A stretch of DNA of 64,000 nt from Protopterus annectens (lineage: Eukaryota > Chordata > Ceratodontiformes > Protopteridae): the NCBI RefSeq assembly GCF_019279795.1, contig NC_056726.1, positions 1,014,236,771-1,014,300,770 on the forward strand, in the 5' to 3' direction. The position numbers and the translations under genes were made by a program. This document shows positions 47,160-59,419 of the stretch, piece after piece (positions within the stretch are counted from its first letter, which is position 1; every line of letters starts with the position of its first letter). The notes under the pieces were generated by a model. That model did no database searches. It was not told the origin of the DNA and was given only the letters and a program-made list of their open reading frames with translations.

Positions 47160-48777
47160 TTAGTGAGGCTTTTCTGCGGCCATTCCAGTTGTTGCAGATG
47201 GGGCGTTGTATTCTATAATGAGTCTAATGAGGGATGAGTACATTGGGTCTATAATGAGTCTAATGAGGGATGAGTACATTGGGTCAATGACATCCTTTTT
47301 TCTGGATGAAAAGCCCTTAGTGATGAGGTGTGCCACATAGAAGGATTTCCTGACTGTTGTGGCGATGTGGTCATTGAAGGTGAGACCACTGTCCACCTGT
47401 GTCCCTAAGTCTCTTATCACACTTTCAGTGTTTAGTGTACTGCCACCTATGTGATAATTCACGGGTACATATTTTTTCCCAAAGGGGATAACTATACATT
47501 TCTTGGCATTGAGCTTGAGCTCATGGCTCTGGCACCAAGCATCTGTTTCTGTAAGGCCCTTTTGTAGAGTATCCACATCATTTGGGGATTCAGTAATAGC
47601 TCCCAGTTTGCAGTCTTCTGCGAACTTTGTTAGCCAGAGTACCTTAGTGTTGGCCTGTACTTCAGAGAAGTAGATGCTAAACAAGAGAGGTCCCAGGACT
47701 GAACCCTGAGGTACTCCACTTGTCACTTGTCTGAAGCTGGATTTGGAGTCAGCTACTTTTACAGTGTGGGTTCTGTCAGTAAGCCAGTTGGCAACCCATT
47801 GAGTGATGTAAGGATTAATGCCCAGCTTAGTAAGTTTATCTATGATTCCAGAGTAGGGGATGGTTTCAAAGGCCTTGGTGAGGTCCAGATAGGCTGTGTG
47901 GACTGTAGGCTGTGTGGACTGCCTTACCTTCGTCCACGGCTCTGGAGACTGATTCGAAGAAGTCAATAAGGTTCAGGAGACAAGATCAGCCCTTCACGAA
48001 CCCAAACTGGGTGGGGTCCAGAGTTTTAAGGTTGCCAATGTCTTTGTTTATAAGTTCCATGATAATACGTTCCATGGCCTTGCAGATCAGGCTCGTCAGA
48101 CTGATGGGGCGGTAGTTCTCAGGATCCAAGGTGGATCCCCCCTTGTGGAGTGGGATAACTGTAGCTGTGCACCACTCAGTGGGCATGAAGCCTGAGATGA
48201 GGGTATGATTAAACATGACACTTAGGTGAGGTGCCAGTTCATTTTGTAGTTCATGTAGTACACAGCCCGGGATGTCATCTGGTCCCATGGATGCTGTATT
48301 CTTAGCTTTGGCGAGTGCGTTTTTTACCTGTGTGGCCGTTATTACCAGAATTTGGCAATCTTCCAGTATTGAGATGGGCCATTTAGGGGGTGAGAGGGGG
48401 GTGAAGTTGGAACTGAATCGATCTGCCAGGATATTGGCAATATCCTTGGGATTAGTATATTTAATGCCATTCTGTTGTAGCTCAGAGCAGATCTGAGCAT
48501 TGCCATTTAGATTCTTGACATATTCATAGAATGTCTTGTGGTTGTCTTTGGAATCTTTGGCAATTTTATTTTCGTAACTAGCTTTGGTGGATTTTATGAG
48601 GGATCTCAGCTTCTTACTGAGGCTGGTAAGGGAGTTTTTTGCATCCTGGGATTTTCCTCTTTTCTGCAACAGTTTCTTCCTTTTGTTGTAAAGTTTGTTT
48701 ATGGCAGGGGACCACCAGATTGGCTTTCTTTTTTTGGAGGAGAGCATATTGGTTCTATTTGGGATGGCATGATTCAT
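47160..48777 (-). pseudogene. CR1 reverse transcriptase (copy D)
   Basis: Two consecutive frames, 47986-48777 (263 codons) and 47160-47966 (268 codons). RT fingers: 'WCTATVIPLHKGGSTLDPEN' followed by 'YRPISLTSLICKAMERII', and 'QFGFVKG'. Motif A region 'AYLDLTKAF'; motif B 'SGVPQGSVLGPLLFSIYF'. The catalytic box reads 'FAEDCKLG', with the first Asp of FADD replaced by Glu, so activity is doubtful even without the frame break between the two parts. Confidence 0.9.
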
Positions 48778-48911
48778 GCATGAGTGCCTTAGTGTAAGAC
48801 TCAGCAGTCAAACTTTCAGTTCCCGTCTGCATGGCTGTCATGAAGTTTGTAACTTCTGACTTGAGTAGCATGAAGTTGGCCTGGAGAAGTTTTTTTATGG
48901 AGGTTTCCTTA

Positions 48912-49376
48912 CTAGGGGGGTGGGGGTGGGATGTGGATGTTAAGTGTGATTAGCTTATGGTCTGATCTGACCAACGAGGGGGTGACCATAGGTGTGGAGC
49001 ATTGACTTTCCATGTTGGTAATGAGCAGGTCTAGGATATTGAAGCCCCTGGTGGGACTATGGATTAGTTGATCCAAGTCATCGGAATTTATGAATTCTAA
49101 AAACCATTGGGGAAAGGTGTTGGTGCATGAGTAGTTTTCCCAGTTAATGGCAGGGTAGTTGAAATCACACATTATTAGGGTGTTTGGTTGTATATTAATA
49201 TTTTCCAGTATGTTTAGAAAGGTATAGTGAGAATCTTGGGGCATGTTGGGGGATCTGTAGCAAGCTACAATTTGGATTGCAGTCTTACCTAGTGTTAGTT
49301 GCACCTGGAGAATTTCAGACGCATTGTGTTGGGCAACTAACATGGTGGTGTGAATATCCTTGGTGAATATGGACAC
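48912..49376 (-). pseudogene. CR1 AP endonuclease, C-terminal half (copy D)
   Basis: 154 codons. Reads 'MSIFTKDIHTTMLVAQHNAS', 'IVACYRSPNMPQDSHYTFLN', 'LIMCDFNYPAINWENYS' (GDFN motif with Gly replaced by Cys) and 'SLVRSDHKLITLNI' with the SDH motif. It would nick target DNA to prime reverse transcription. The N-terminal catalytic part is missing. Confidence 0.88.
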
Positions 49377-49390
49377 TCCTCCACCTTTAC

Positions 49391-50293
<903 letters not shown>

Positions 50294-50385
50294 TTTATTT
50301 ATTTATTTCAGTTTGATGACCGAGGAAGTCCACTGGGCCAAGAAGAGCCCATTTTCAGTGGAGACCTGGGGGGGAAAGCTCCTAT
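50294..50385 (-). mobile_element. L2-clade LINE 3' tail (solo)
   Basis: On plus: TTTATTTATTTATTTCAG, 'GTTTGATGACCGAGGAAGTC', 'CCCATTTTCAGTGGAGACC' and 'GGGAAAGCTCC', the reverse complement of the L2 tail motif seen at 55.8 and 58.4 kb. Confidence 0.72.
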
Positions 50386-51068
50386 GACAAATAACAAACA
50401 AGTAAATTACAAATATATACAAAGCAGTGTGATTAGTTATATCAAGCTGAGAATACAGTGTAATACATATGAGGCATAATACTTATACATGCAAGGAAAT
50501 ACAAAACCTTTCCACCACTGTTCTATTATCTGTAAGTACACAGTTATAATACATATTATATGTAATAAAAACACAGTTTTAATTATAAAAGGAGATCTAA
50601 GAAGGTTAGCAACAGTGCAGCAGGAGGCTGTCCTTTGTAGGTAGTGGAAAGTAGTAGTAGGCAATGTAGTGGTATGAGAATTGGGTGTGGTAGGGGCGGG
50701 AGTTAGAATAGTTAAGGGAGAGATTTATGTAGGAGAGTTGCATGGCCATGTCCATTTTGAAACAAGATGTGAGACTAGGATCGATATGAAGCTGGTGTGG
50801 TTAGGGGCATTGCACAGGGAGGCAGGTAGAGTACATGTATAATTAGTGCTTCATTAATCGCAGCCTCAGCTGTAGTTGCTGTTTAGCTTGCTATTTTCAC
50901 ACCTACAGTTCTTTGTATTATGCAGTATGTTTTAAGAATGTCAGTGCTTCTGAAAGCTCCTTGAAAACTTGTTCTACTTATGTTACATATTTTCTAGATC
51001 CTCTCTCCATGGAATATTTTCCTTTTCAGTGTAATATGATTCTTTGTATTTTGTCTCCGTCTACTTAG
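50386..51068. other. no gene recognised
   Basis: Unassigned AT-rich DNA. Confidence 0.45.
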
Positions 51069-51125
51069 CTCAGGTCATGTCTGAGAAAGGTCCACAGACT
51101 AGCCCAGTAAACAAATGTTAATTAA
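51069..51125 (+). mobile_element. L2-clade LINE 3' tail (solo)
   Basis: 'CTCAGGTCATGTCTGAGAAA' followed by 'GGTCCACAGACTAGCCCAGT' and 'AAACAAATGTTAATTAA'. Coding-free end parallel to the one at 27465. Confidence 0.6.
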
Positions 51126-51944
51126 CTAAGTGGCGTACTCTGGGATGCTCAGAACTATGTCCTCAGGCTCCCACTCCTTTTTACTACTTTTTATCATCTA
51201 CAGTTATAGCTAAGCAGAGTGACCCCCCCCCCCCATCATTTACCTGTATCAGCCATGACCAGAGACTCTTCCCTTTATTCACCTATTTAGCATCTGCAGT
51301 TATTGCAATGCATAGCCTCTCCACATTTACCTATTGTAGCAATAACTTAACATACTGCCCTGGAAACACCCACCCCTTACAGCATGTGCATCCCAAGGTT
51401 TACAGTGTTCATGAGGTACAATCTCTCTACTACAGCAAATAGTACAGTTCCATGCCAGTATCCCATGCTTAGGGTCATATGCATATTGTCACATGTATAG
51501 TGTCACATCCACCTCATCTGCCTCAGTGCCACTGGCATCCACCAATGGGTTTGTGGTTGTGCCACTGGCATCCACCAATCAGTCTGTGGTTGTTACTGAG
51601 GTACTTTATAAAGATGGACATCTTTCTTAACAGTTTGAAGCTACAAGTCTGCAGAATCTGTACTGAAACATCCTCTAACTTACAGATGTAAGTTTATAAG
51701 TTTTGTACAAAATGACACGGATACTTAATGTCACTGTGATTAAAGCCACTTAGTGGGGTAGTAATGCTAATGAAGCCATTTAGCAGCAGTCTCTGTGAAT
51801 ATATGATGCACTACCAAAACATGTCAATGCAAAGAAGCTACGTGACAACAAAGCATGTGACCAGTAAGCCCATGCATATGGCGTGTATACACTTGTAGTA
51901 CATCAATAACCAAACTACAGACTTTTACTCAGGGATTGACCTCA
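51126..51944. other. no gene recognised
   Basis: Unassigned. A short direct repeat around 'GCCACTGGCATCCACCAAT' occurs near 51528 and 51561. Confidence 0.45.
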
Positions 51945-52911
51945 ACTCCCCCTCCCCCATCTTAACCCTCTCAAAAACCTGGTTAAAACCTCACATCTCT
52001 AACTCAGAAATCCTTCCCCTTGGCTGCAATATCTTTCGTGCAGATAGAGCAAATAAAAAAGGTGGAGGTGTTGCTATCCTCTACTCCAACCAACTTACTC
52101 TCTCTCAGCTCTCACTTTCCATACCTAGCTTTACTCCTGCAGAAATACTAATAATAAACTGTCACCTTAGCTCATATAAAAAAATTTCCCATTGTTATAA
52201 GCTACATCTCCCCAGGGGACAACATCCCTTGCTTAAAAACTTTCTCTCTTGGCTCACCCTAAACATTCCTTAAGAAACCATTATACTTGGAGACGTAAAT
52301 ATAGATTGGACCTCTCTTTCTTCCTCATCTCCTTCTCATAGTCTCAATCTGTATGGCTTCCACCAACTAATATCTCCCCTACCAGGCACAACAGAAGCTC
52401 TGCTTCAGGATCTATAATAGACTGGATCCTTACTTCTGACCCTTGTCTCTACCATAACCCCTGCATTCTCCCTAACTCTCTAAGTGACCATTCCCCTATT
52501 TATATCCATAGAAACCCCCAACACCCTCCCAAAGAACATCTTTATAGAGAATGTCGTGATCTGACTCACTTCAATCCAGACAATTTCATCTCCACTTTGC
52601 CCAACATAAAATGGTCCTTCCTTAAAATCCTCCCCCTTAATTATGCTGTATCCTCTTTCAGTTCTCTATCTCTAGATGTACTAAATTCCATGACACCTTC
52701 CAGGAAAATCAGGGAAAAAGCAAAATGTGCTCCCTGGTTAACTAAGCAAACACGCTCTACCATGCATCTGAAGGATGCTGCCCGGCAAACTTGGGCCAGA
52801 AATAAAACTCCTCCCTTACTCCAAAGCTACAAGGAACTTAGAAATAGATGTAAAAAACTAGTTACGTGAGACAAAAAAATATTCTTTGCCTCCAACCAAA
52901 GTAGTCCACAT

Positions 52912-53279
52912 GGGTAAAACGACAACTGAACGGCTTAAAGTCCACTTAATCCACCACAACAGGTTATATGATAAACCAAAACAAGATTTAATGTAAGCGC
53001 TTTCGCTGGAAAAATGTTCCAGCTTCTTCAGACTACAAACAGTAAAATACTTAGAAAAAACTCCTTTTAAAACAATTCAAAAAACAAACTGCCAATATAG
53101 TTTGTTACCCCTCCTGATGTCATACACAAGCATTTAAGAATTAAAGCTACAGGGGGTTACTCCAACTTAAAACACACTAGGATGCTTAAGCAACCTCACA
53201 GCACCATCATTAAAGAAAATAAAGAATTTTTTTTTTTTTTTAAAGATTTTTTTTTAAAAATAAAAATAACAATAACAAC
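52912..53279 (-). mobile_element. diverged PLE remnant (pLTR-type) in the L2
   Basis: 368 bp between direct copies of AGTAGTCCACAT (52900-52911 and 53280-53291). The L2 reading resumes directly after it. It contains a hammerhead-like core, so I assign it to the Penelope-like group, although its sequence is unlike the array at 28.5 kb. The right side is A/T-homopolymer rich. No coding sequence. Confidence 0.7.
52994..53034 (-). ncRNA. hammerhead-like ribozyme, degenerate
   Basis: Reading minus: CTGAAGA core (position 7 variable), an unpaired A, a 7-bp stem II GCTGGAA/TTCCAGC, GAA, stem III AGC/GCT with no loop, then T and ACA. Stem III is the same as in the array copies and stem II is longer. 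Stem I pairs for only about two base pairs (GT/AC), so cleavage may be lost. Confidence 0.65.
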
Positions 53280-53572
53280 AGTAGTCCACATAACAACCCT
53301 AAGAAATGTTGCTCTGCCATAAATAATATCCTCCCCCCTGGTAATTCTCCATACCCCCAATCCATTCCCCCTTAATACTGCCGCTGTGACTGCTGCTCTT
53401 TTAAATAATTATTTTATTGAAACAATATAAAACCTAACTCCAAATAGCTCTACTGTCTCCTCTCTACCTTTACATCCCAGTCCTCCTTCCTCCAATACAT
53501 TCTCCCTACAACCAGTTCCCGTCACCTTCATCAAATCACAACTAAATAAACTTAAGCCCTGCTCTCCCTCTG

Positions 53573-54343
53573 TTGACAATCTACCTTCCTACTTTCTTAA
53601 AATTGCTGCCAATGGTATTGCTTACCCTGTCTCTATCCTTATTAATCGTTCTATTACTGAATCACTTGTCCCAGATGTATGGAAATCCTTCTACACAATC
53701 CCTCGTCACAAAGGAGGTAACTCCACTGACCCATTCAACTATTGTCCTATTGCTATACTATCCCCCCTTTCCAAAATTCTAGAAAAGTGTGTGCACACAC
53801 AGCTACTTAAACACCTGCTATCTAATAACCTTCTTACTCCCACCCAACATGGCTTCAGATCCTACCACAGGACATCAACAGCTCTACTCTCATTCAACCA
53901 AACAGTAGCAGAAGCCCGTGACAACAACCTACTAGTTTCCTGCTTATTCTTTGACCCCTCCAAAGCATTTGATACTCTCTCTCACTCTAAACTGATAACT
54001 AAACTCTCTGACCTTAATCTCTCCACCCCCTCTTTAAGCTAGTTTTCTAGCTACTTATCTAACAGAAAACAATCTATACGCTGGAAAACTGTCACCTCCC
54101 CATTTCTTCCTGTTAACACCGGTGTCCCCCAAGGCTCTATATTGGGTCCTCTCTTGTTCAATATTTTTACTAACAGTTTATCCTCTGCTACCAACCTCTT
54201 CACACTTTTACAATATGCCGACGACTCGACCCTTATTACCAGCCGACAGCATTCCAGAACTCCTTGCTCTTACCCAAGACACTTTTACATCCATCAAAAC
54301 CTGGCTCACTGATAATAAACTAATTCTAAATAAAAAAAACTAA
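53573..54343 (+). pseudogene. L2 reverse transcriptase (fragmented)
   Basis: Three consecutive frames (53573-53782, 53791-54042, 54122-54343) cover the RT palm. Motif A 'DPSKAFDTLSHSKLIT' and the YADD box near 54217 are still legible, so the catalytic Asp codons survive, but at least two frame changes and a stop separate them. 'FTSIKTWLTDNKLILNKKN' closes the thumb in L2 style. Confidence 0.82.
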
Positions 54344-54480
54344 ACTTCTACTTTACCTTCCTAAAACACTGGTAACACACAAATCCACTTTCTCTATTAC
54401 CTCCCTCAACAATACCACTATCAGGCCAGAACCCCATACTAAATTACTTGGTGATATAATTGACGATACATTAAAATTCG

Positions 54481-54512
54481 ACATACATACATACATACAT
54501 ACATACATATCC
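54481..54512. repeat. (ACAT)n microsatellite
   Basis: About seven ACAT units within the L2. Confidence 0.85.
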
Positions 54513-54962
54513 ATTATTGCATTAAAAAAAACACCAGAAACTTAGTCTCCTGTACTGTAACCACGGACTGCTTTCACCCTCCACCAAACCCTCCCTGGCC
54601 CTGTCTCTCCTATTACCCTGTCTTTTGTATGCAGCTCCAGTTTTAACTAACCTTCAGTCTTCACTTCTCTCTAAACTAGAGCAAACATACAATAAAATAG
54701 CTAGATTCGCCTCTAATCTCCCTTACAAATCCCACCACTGCCTCGCCCTCAAATCATTACAATGACCTGAATTCCCTAAACAATTGTTTCTTTCTCAACT
54801 GCATATCACACACTCATTTCTTAATAATCTTACTTCCTGTCCCTCCATCTCTAATATTGTATCTCTATATAACCCCCGACATCAACTTCATACATCTGAC
54901 AAACATCTTCTTGACATTTACAAACCGTCAAAAAATATTGGTAAGTCCCTATATAAATACTC

Positions 54963-55181
54963 GGGTCTATATAATAACATCGAAGTGTCAAAACTTTGAA
55001 TGTTATAACATCGAACCCAAAACCATGAAAGCTGAAAACCCCTGAAGAGTGAGAACAGCAATTTTTTTTCCCTGAGAAAGAATTCGATGTTGCGCGACTT
55101 TGATATTGACAGTCTTCGAGGTTTCTGGTTTGATGTTATAATATTTGAAGTTTTGACACTTCAGTGTTATAATATAGACCC
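54963..55181. mobile_element. MITE with ~62-bp terminal inverted repeats
   Basis: 219 bp beginning GGGTCTATATAATAACATCG and ending with the near-complement (..TGTTATAATATAGACCC). The arms match over about 62 bp with a few substitutions, leaving a centre of about 95 bp. Flanked by TAAATACTC at 54954-54962 and 55182-55190, a 9-bp TSD. Nonautonomous. GG termini and a 9-bp TSD would fit Merlin- or Mutator-type transposons, but I cannot place the superfamily. Confidence 0.85.
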
Positions 55182-55382
55182 TAAATACTCTGTAGCATAC
55201 ACCTAGAACTCCCTTCCACTTAAAATAAGAAGTATATCCCATAAGTTCCATTTCAAACTACAACTCAAGCACTATCTTCTTAAGACATGGTCCTGCCCTT
55301 GCCAAGCTCCGACCTGATCTCTAACTGATTTCTTCCTAAATGCTACTTTTGATTACTCTAAGTTTTTCTCTCTTTTTATCTG

Positions 55383-55500
55383 GTGAGAGAGGGCATGCAG
55401 GCGGTTGGTGTGAAAGAGCATGATGCAGAGGATAGGAAGAAATGGAAACAGATGATCTGCTGTGGTGACCCCTAACGGGAACAGCCGAAAGAAGATGATG
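55383..55500 (+). mobile_element. RTE-like LINE 3' end, 118 bp
   Basis: Encodes 'DAEDRKKWKQMICCGDP' then a stop, followed by 'CCCCTAACGGGAACAGCCGA' and (GAT)n-like GATGATG. This ending is familiar from fish genomes as the 3' end of an RTE-type element. Bounded by TATCTG at 55377-55382 and 55501-55506, a possible short TSD. Confidence 0.65.
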
Positions 55501-55831
55501 TATCTGCCTTTCTTTCTTGCTCTTCTTTACAGTATATCTACAATCAGGTTCTTGTAAATATTCCTACTTGGGATTATCCTGCCGCTATTATATTGGATTT
55601 TTTGAAATTTATATATAAATATATTGTCTTTGTTGATTTTATTTTATGTTAATGTTTCTTGTCAATATTGCTGTTGTAATGTTTGGTCTTTGTATTAATT
55701 ACTGTTTTTTGACATGTCTGTAATTGTTAATTGGAGCTTTTCTCTCTGGTCTCCACTGAAAAAGGGCATTTGGCTCAGTTGGACCAACCCGGTTAACAAA
55801 TGACAATAAATAAAATAATAAATAAATAACA

Positions 55832-56737
55832 CAGCAGCAACATGTAATAGCATTGTAGTACAATATTATTGACATATATTAGCTCCACAGAGCAGTACTT
55901 CATTGTGTAACTCATGATTCAGGCATATGAATCTATGGGCATGGGGCTACCATCTTTCTCCATAAATGGACAAGAGTTAGTAGCCATGGCTAGTTCAGGG
56001 CCTGCAGAATGCAGCCCTCCAGCATGATGTGCCAGGGAGAACAGAATTTTCCTGTTCTTCCTGCAAGAAACATTTGGGGATATTTGCTTGGCAAGTGTAA
56101 TGTTTCACTGTGGAAGCTAGAAGCCTGACACAAACTTGCCGGGTGAGGGATACTGCTGGATTCACCCATTCTGGTGAGCAATTGTAACACTGGTACAGTC
56201 ATTTATAGCACCATCTTGCACCTAATTCATCACTGAGAGAAGAGGTTTGAAGAGGAAGCAGAACTGCACTGCAAGTATTTTTTGTTTTCATTGGGCGTTA
56301 CCTATTGTATGTTTATACTTAGAATTTCATGCTTTGTTTTCTATCAGTGATGAAATTACAAATTAATGTGGTTAGGGGTTAAGGATGGCAGGAGCACATC
56401 TCCTGGCAGTTGGGATTAAATTATATCTGTGTCAGTCTACTCCACATTTGCAAACCTCTTTGTAGCATGCATGTACAATCATTTTTTTTTTAATTTCGTG
56501 ATTCCCCTGCAGGTCTAGTTGTAGTAGAGAAGGACATTTGGCTATGGTTACTTTGGGCTGTGCCAGATAATGCTTTTGTTGTTGTGTCACCATCATATAT
56601 CAGGTCTACCTCTCAATAGGTGACCTGTTGTATCACTAGTGACCTCTCTTTTGGCTTTTTTTTGTTGAGGGGGGATTGGGTGAAGCCTCTTCTACTTGAA
56701 ATGGACTAGAGTGAGGATGGGACTGGAGGGTGCAGCT
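55832..56737. other. no gene recognised
   Basis: Unassigned DNA. Confidence 0.45.
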
Positions 56738-57308
56738 AAGAACTAAACGTTCTATTTAAAGAATAAAATAAAACTTTTTAACAGGAAATGTTCACTCAGA
56801 ATCTACCATAGATTCCTTTAAGTGAAAAGTTAGTTTGTTTTTGATATCTTGTATTTTTTATTGCTGCATTGCCTTCTTTTTTTGTATTATGGTGTATTTT
56901 CTTTACACTGTGCTTTATTTGTATTCTGTTTTCTACTGCATATTTAAACTAGGAAAGAAACCACAACTGTGTCTCTTGTGAGTCACACAGATATTAGAGC
57001 AGGTTGATTAACATTAATTACCAGTGAACTGATGGTGGAGCTAGGAAATAAACCTTCTATTTAAAGGGTAAAATAAAACATTGCAAGGCATTACTGGAAA
57101 AGCTCACTCAGACTCTGCCATAGATAGATATAAGGGAAAGGTTAGTTTGTTTTTGCTTTCTTGTATTTTGTATTGGTTCATTGCCTTCTTCTTCTGTTTT
57201 GTATATTGTTTTGCATTTTCTGTACACTGTGTTTTACTTGTATTCTATCATATTTAAACTAGGAAAGAGATCATAGCTGTGTCTCTTGTGAGTCACACAG
57301 AAATTAAA
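56738..57308. repeat. ~305-bp diverged tandem duplication
   Basis: Unit A (56738 to about 57000) and unit B (about 57045 to 57308) both run from 'cttctatttaaag--taaaataaaac' through 'actaggaaagag' to 'GTGTCTCTTGTGAGTCACAC'. Many substitutions and indels show it is old. No coding frame. Confidence 0.85.
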
Positions 57309-58212
57309 TTTTCACACACCCTTCTACCCTGGTGCTTGGTAATATTGTGTTTTCAGACTCAACTGTCTCTATTGCTGATTCTTATGTTAATTTGGCGACA
57401 TATTTCCTTACCACTCTTCTTTCACTGGCTATTGTTAGTAAGCATACAATTATCATTTTGTGAACCCCCCTTATCTATTTACCTTTGTTGGCCATCCCAC
57501 TGTATTCCATAGAGTCAAATATTAAGTGACTACCCCCTTCCAATCTATCTTGCTCCTTTAAAATTAGTGGCTCTCCCCTTAGATTGCTAAAGCTTGAGTT
57601 GCTCACTGCTTAGTACACACTGCAACTCTCTGGATATTAACCCATTGATTCCATCTTACCTGTAAAATCTGCAACATCTAGTCTAAGACCAATTATGGAG
57701 AGCCCACATTCTGTCTCTCAGTAATCACCTTGAGATTAATACCTCTATTTTCCTCCTAGTGAGAGAAGGAGCATTGAGACATTATTTTCTGGAGACTGTT
57801 GATCTCCAGAAAGCCTGATAACTGCTTCATAGGTGCCAGCTTAGAATTGTGCTTCTGTTTTGCTCCTGGTGAGAGAAGGAGCAGAGGATATTGATTCCTG
57901 ATTGTCTCTGACTGGGCAGTGTGTGTTTGTGTGAGTCCTTGATTGGTTTGGTTGCTATTCAAGGTATCTTCCAGGAAAAGTGTACAATAAGCCTACAGAC
58001 CCCTGCATCATCTGGGACAGAGCCCATGGCCTGTTTCTCATCTTGGGTTTAGTGCTACTGTTTTGCTTCTGGTGAGAGAAGAAGCAAAGGGGCATTGTAT
58101 CCCAGCAGCATGAAGCTGTTTTGAGACCAGCACTACTAGCAGCAAGGCAGCAACCAATCAGGCGATTCTCCTCTATTAATCATTTTTGACAAAGCTATTT
58201 TTTTTTCAATAC
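57309..58212. other. no gene recognised
   Basis: Unassigned. The phrase 'CTGGTGAGAGAAGNAGCA' recurs near 57757, 57866 and 58070, each in a different context. Confidence 0.45.
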
Positions 58213-58220
58213 GTAATGCT

Positions 58221-58680
58221 CATACCTCTCAGCTGTCCAGATTTTCACAAAATGACAGATTTTTGCCTCATAGTTTTAGTCTATTTCTCATAAAATTGTG
58301 TTTTTCTAGCAAATCAATGGCAAATATATATTTCACTATTGAATGTATTGTATTGCTTTGTATTGTACAATGTGGAACTTTTCTCCCTGGGTCTCTGCTG
58401 AAAATGGGCACCTGGTCCAGTTGGACACTACCCGGTTAACAAACGAAATAAAAAAAATAATAAATAAATCATTGTGGACTGAAGTCTGAAAATAAGGTAG
58501 ACATTTGAGTTTCAGATTTCATATCCATCAGAAAATCCATGCAAATGCAAAACTTGTTATTCTATTAACTTTCTAAGATTTTAAGAGCACTATTTAAAGT
58601 GTCCCTATTTTTGGGCCTTTGTCTCCCCTATTATGTGTGGCTTTGTCCAGGTTTCATGCTGTCAGAGGTTGAGAGGGATG
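58221..58680 (-). mobile_element. nonautonomous hAT-type MITE, copy 1, cut by an L2 tail
   Basis: Starts CATACCTCTCAGCTGTCCAG and ends GTTGAGAGGGATG. Flanked by GTAATGCT (58213-58220) and GTACTGCT (58681-58688), an 8-bp TSD with one difference, typical of hAT elements. Internal sequence matches the reverse complement of the copy at 61186. About 128 bp of L2 tail (58340-58468) lies inside it. Confidence 0.82.
58340..58468 (+). mobile_element. L2-clade LINE 3' tail nested in the hAT MITE
   Basis: 'GGGTCTCTGCTGAAAATGGG', 'CCTGGTCCAGTTGGACACTA', 'CCCGGTTAACAAACG' and an A-rich AATAAATAAAT tail. Comparison with the intact MITE at 61186 shows it as an extra block, so it is younger than the MITE. 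Confidence 0.78.
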
Positions 58681-58688
58681 GTACTGCT

Positions 58689-59019
58689 TGATTACCTGCT
58701 GTCTAACCTAACTTCAGACTATATTCCTAAATACTTCATCCATAATTTATCAGGATGTAATTGTTAGTTTCCTCTCAGTGTATGGCAGTAACCTGTATAG
58801 ACGAAGACACCTCGAGTTGACATTTTTCTTCTAAAAGCACCCTTGAAATTTCACCAATACCTAGTTGCACACAGGGCAACCAGTTTGCAGTGATAAGCAC
58901 TAGCCCCAGTTGGTTGCAAACCAGGTACTCCTGACATTACTTATTTTCACCATAGCTGTCTGATCAATAAAAAAGGGCCTGTTGCCATGGATATGAACTT
59001 TTCCCACTATTTCTGTTAC
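58689..59019. other. no gene recognised; may include CR1 5' region
   Basis: No clear coding. It could hold the 5' UTR of the CR1 that follows. Confidence 0.35.
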
Positions 59020-59419
59020 CAGCTTGGTGGATATAGTCATCCTAAGGCAAATTAAAAATTGTCTCATGTTTACTGACAACCAGTTAATTCTCAAACAAAA
59101 TGATAAGGTATATGAGAGATGTATTTACACAATGTCACTGCAGGTAAAGCTCTCACCTAAAAGCATTCCTAATGTCAATCAGTTTGACAGTAGTACACAC
59201 ACTGCAACCATCATACACAGTTCAAAGCAGACACATATTCCCACATATGTTAAGACACTTAAATGTAACCTCCCTAAACCACAAAGACTTCCTAGATGAA
59301 GTACACATAACAAATACCCTCAGCAGCTGCAAATTCACTTCCTCAAAACAACATGCACATCAACACACACAGCCACATTTCATGGAGCCTCTACTTTTAA
59401 GCCCATAACGTAAGCCACA

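Larger units (their letters stand above)
46659..49390 (-). mobile_element. CR1 LINE copy D, nearly complete ORF2
   Basis: The longest CR1 copy here, minus strand. Order: AP endonuclease C-terminal half (48912-49376), linker and RT N-terminus (47986-48777), RT palm and thumb (47160-47966), C-terminal block (46829-47137), then 3' UTR with hairpin and the terminal repeat (TTCATAGATTCATTGGTTCA on plus). It lacks the first part of the endonuclease and all of ORF1. Two small internal tandem duplications (about 36 bp at 47215-47285 and 16 bp near 47897-47920) disturb the frame. Confidence 0.92.
51945..55831 (+). mobile_element. L2-clade LINE, 5'-truncated, with three insertions
   Basis: Plus strand. 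The AP endonuclease starts at 'ILTLSKTWLKPHISNSEILP' and 'ANKKGGGVAILYSNQ', with 'IILGDVNIDWTS' (GDxN) and an SDH-type motif near 52485. RT follows with 'FNYCPIAILSPLSKILEKCV', 'TQHGFRSYHRTSTAL', 'FFDPSKAFDTLSH' (motif A), 'NTGVPQGSILGPLLFNIF' (B) and 'LQYADDSTLI' (C). The C-terminal region is near 54600-54930, and the 3' UTR ends 'GGTCTCCACTGAAAAAGG', 'CCCGGTTAACAAATG', AATAAATAAATAA. Many stops and frameshifts. A PLE piece (52912), a MITE (54963) and an RTE piece (55383) each sit within their own TSD. Confidence 0.88.
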
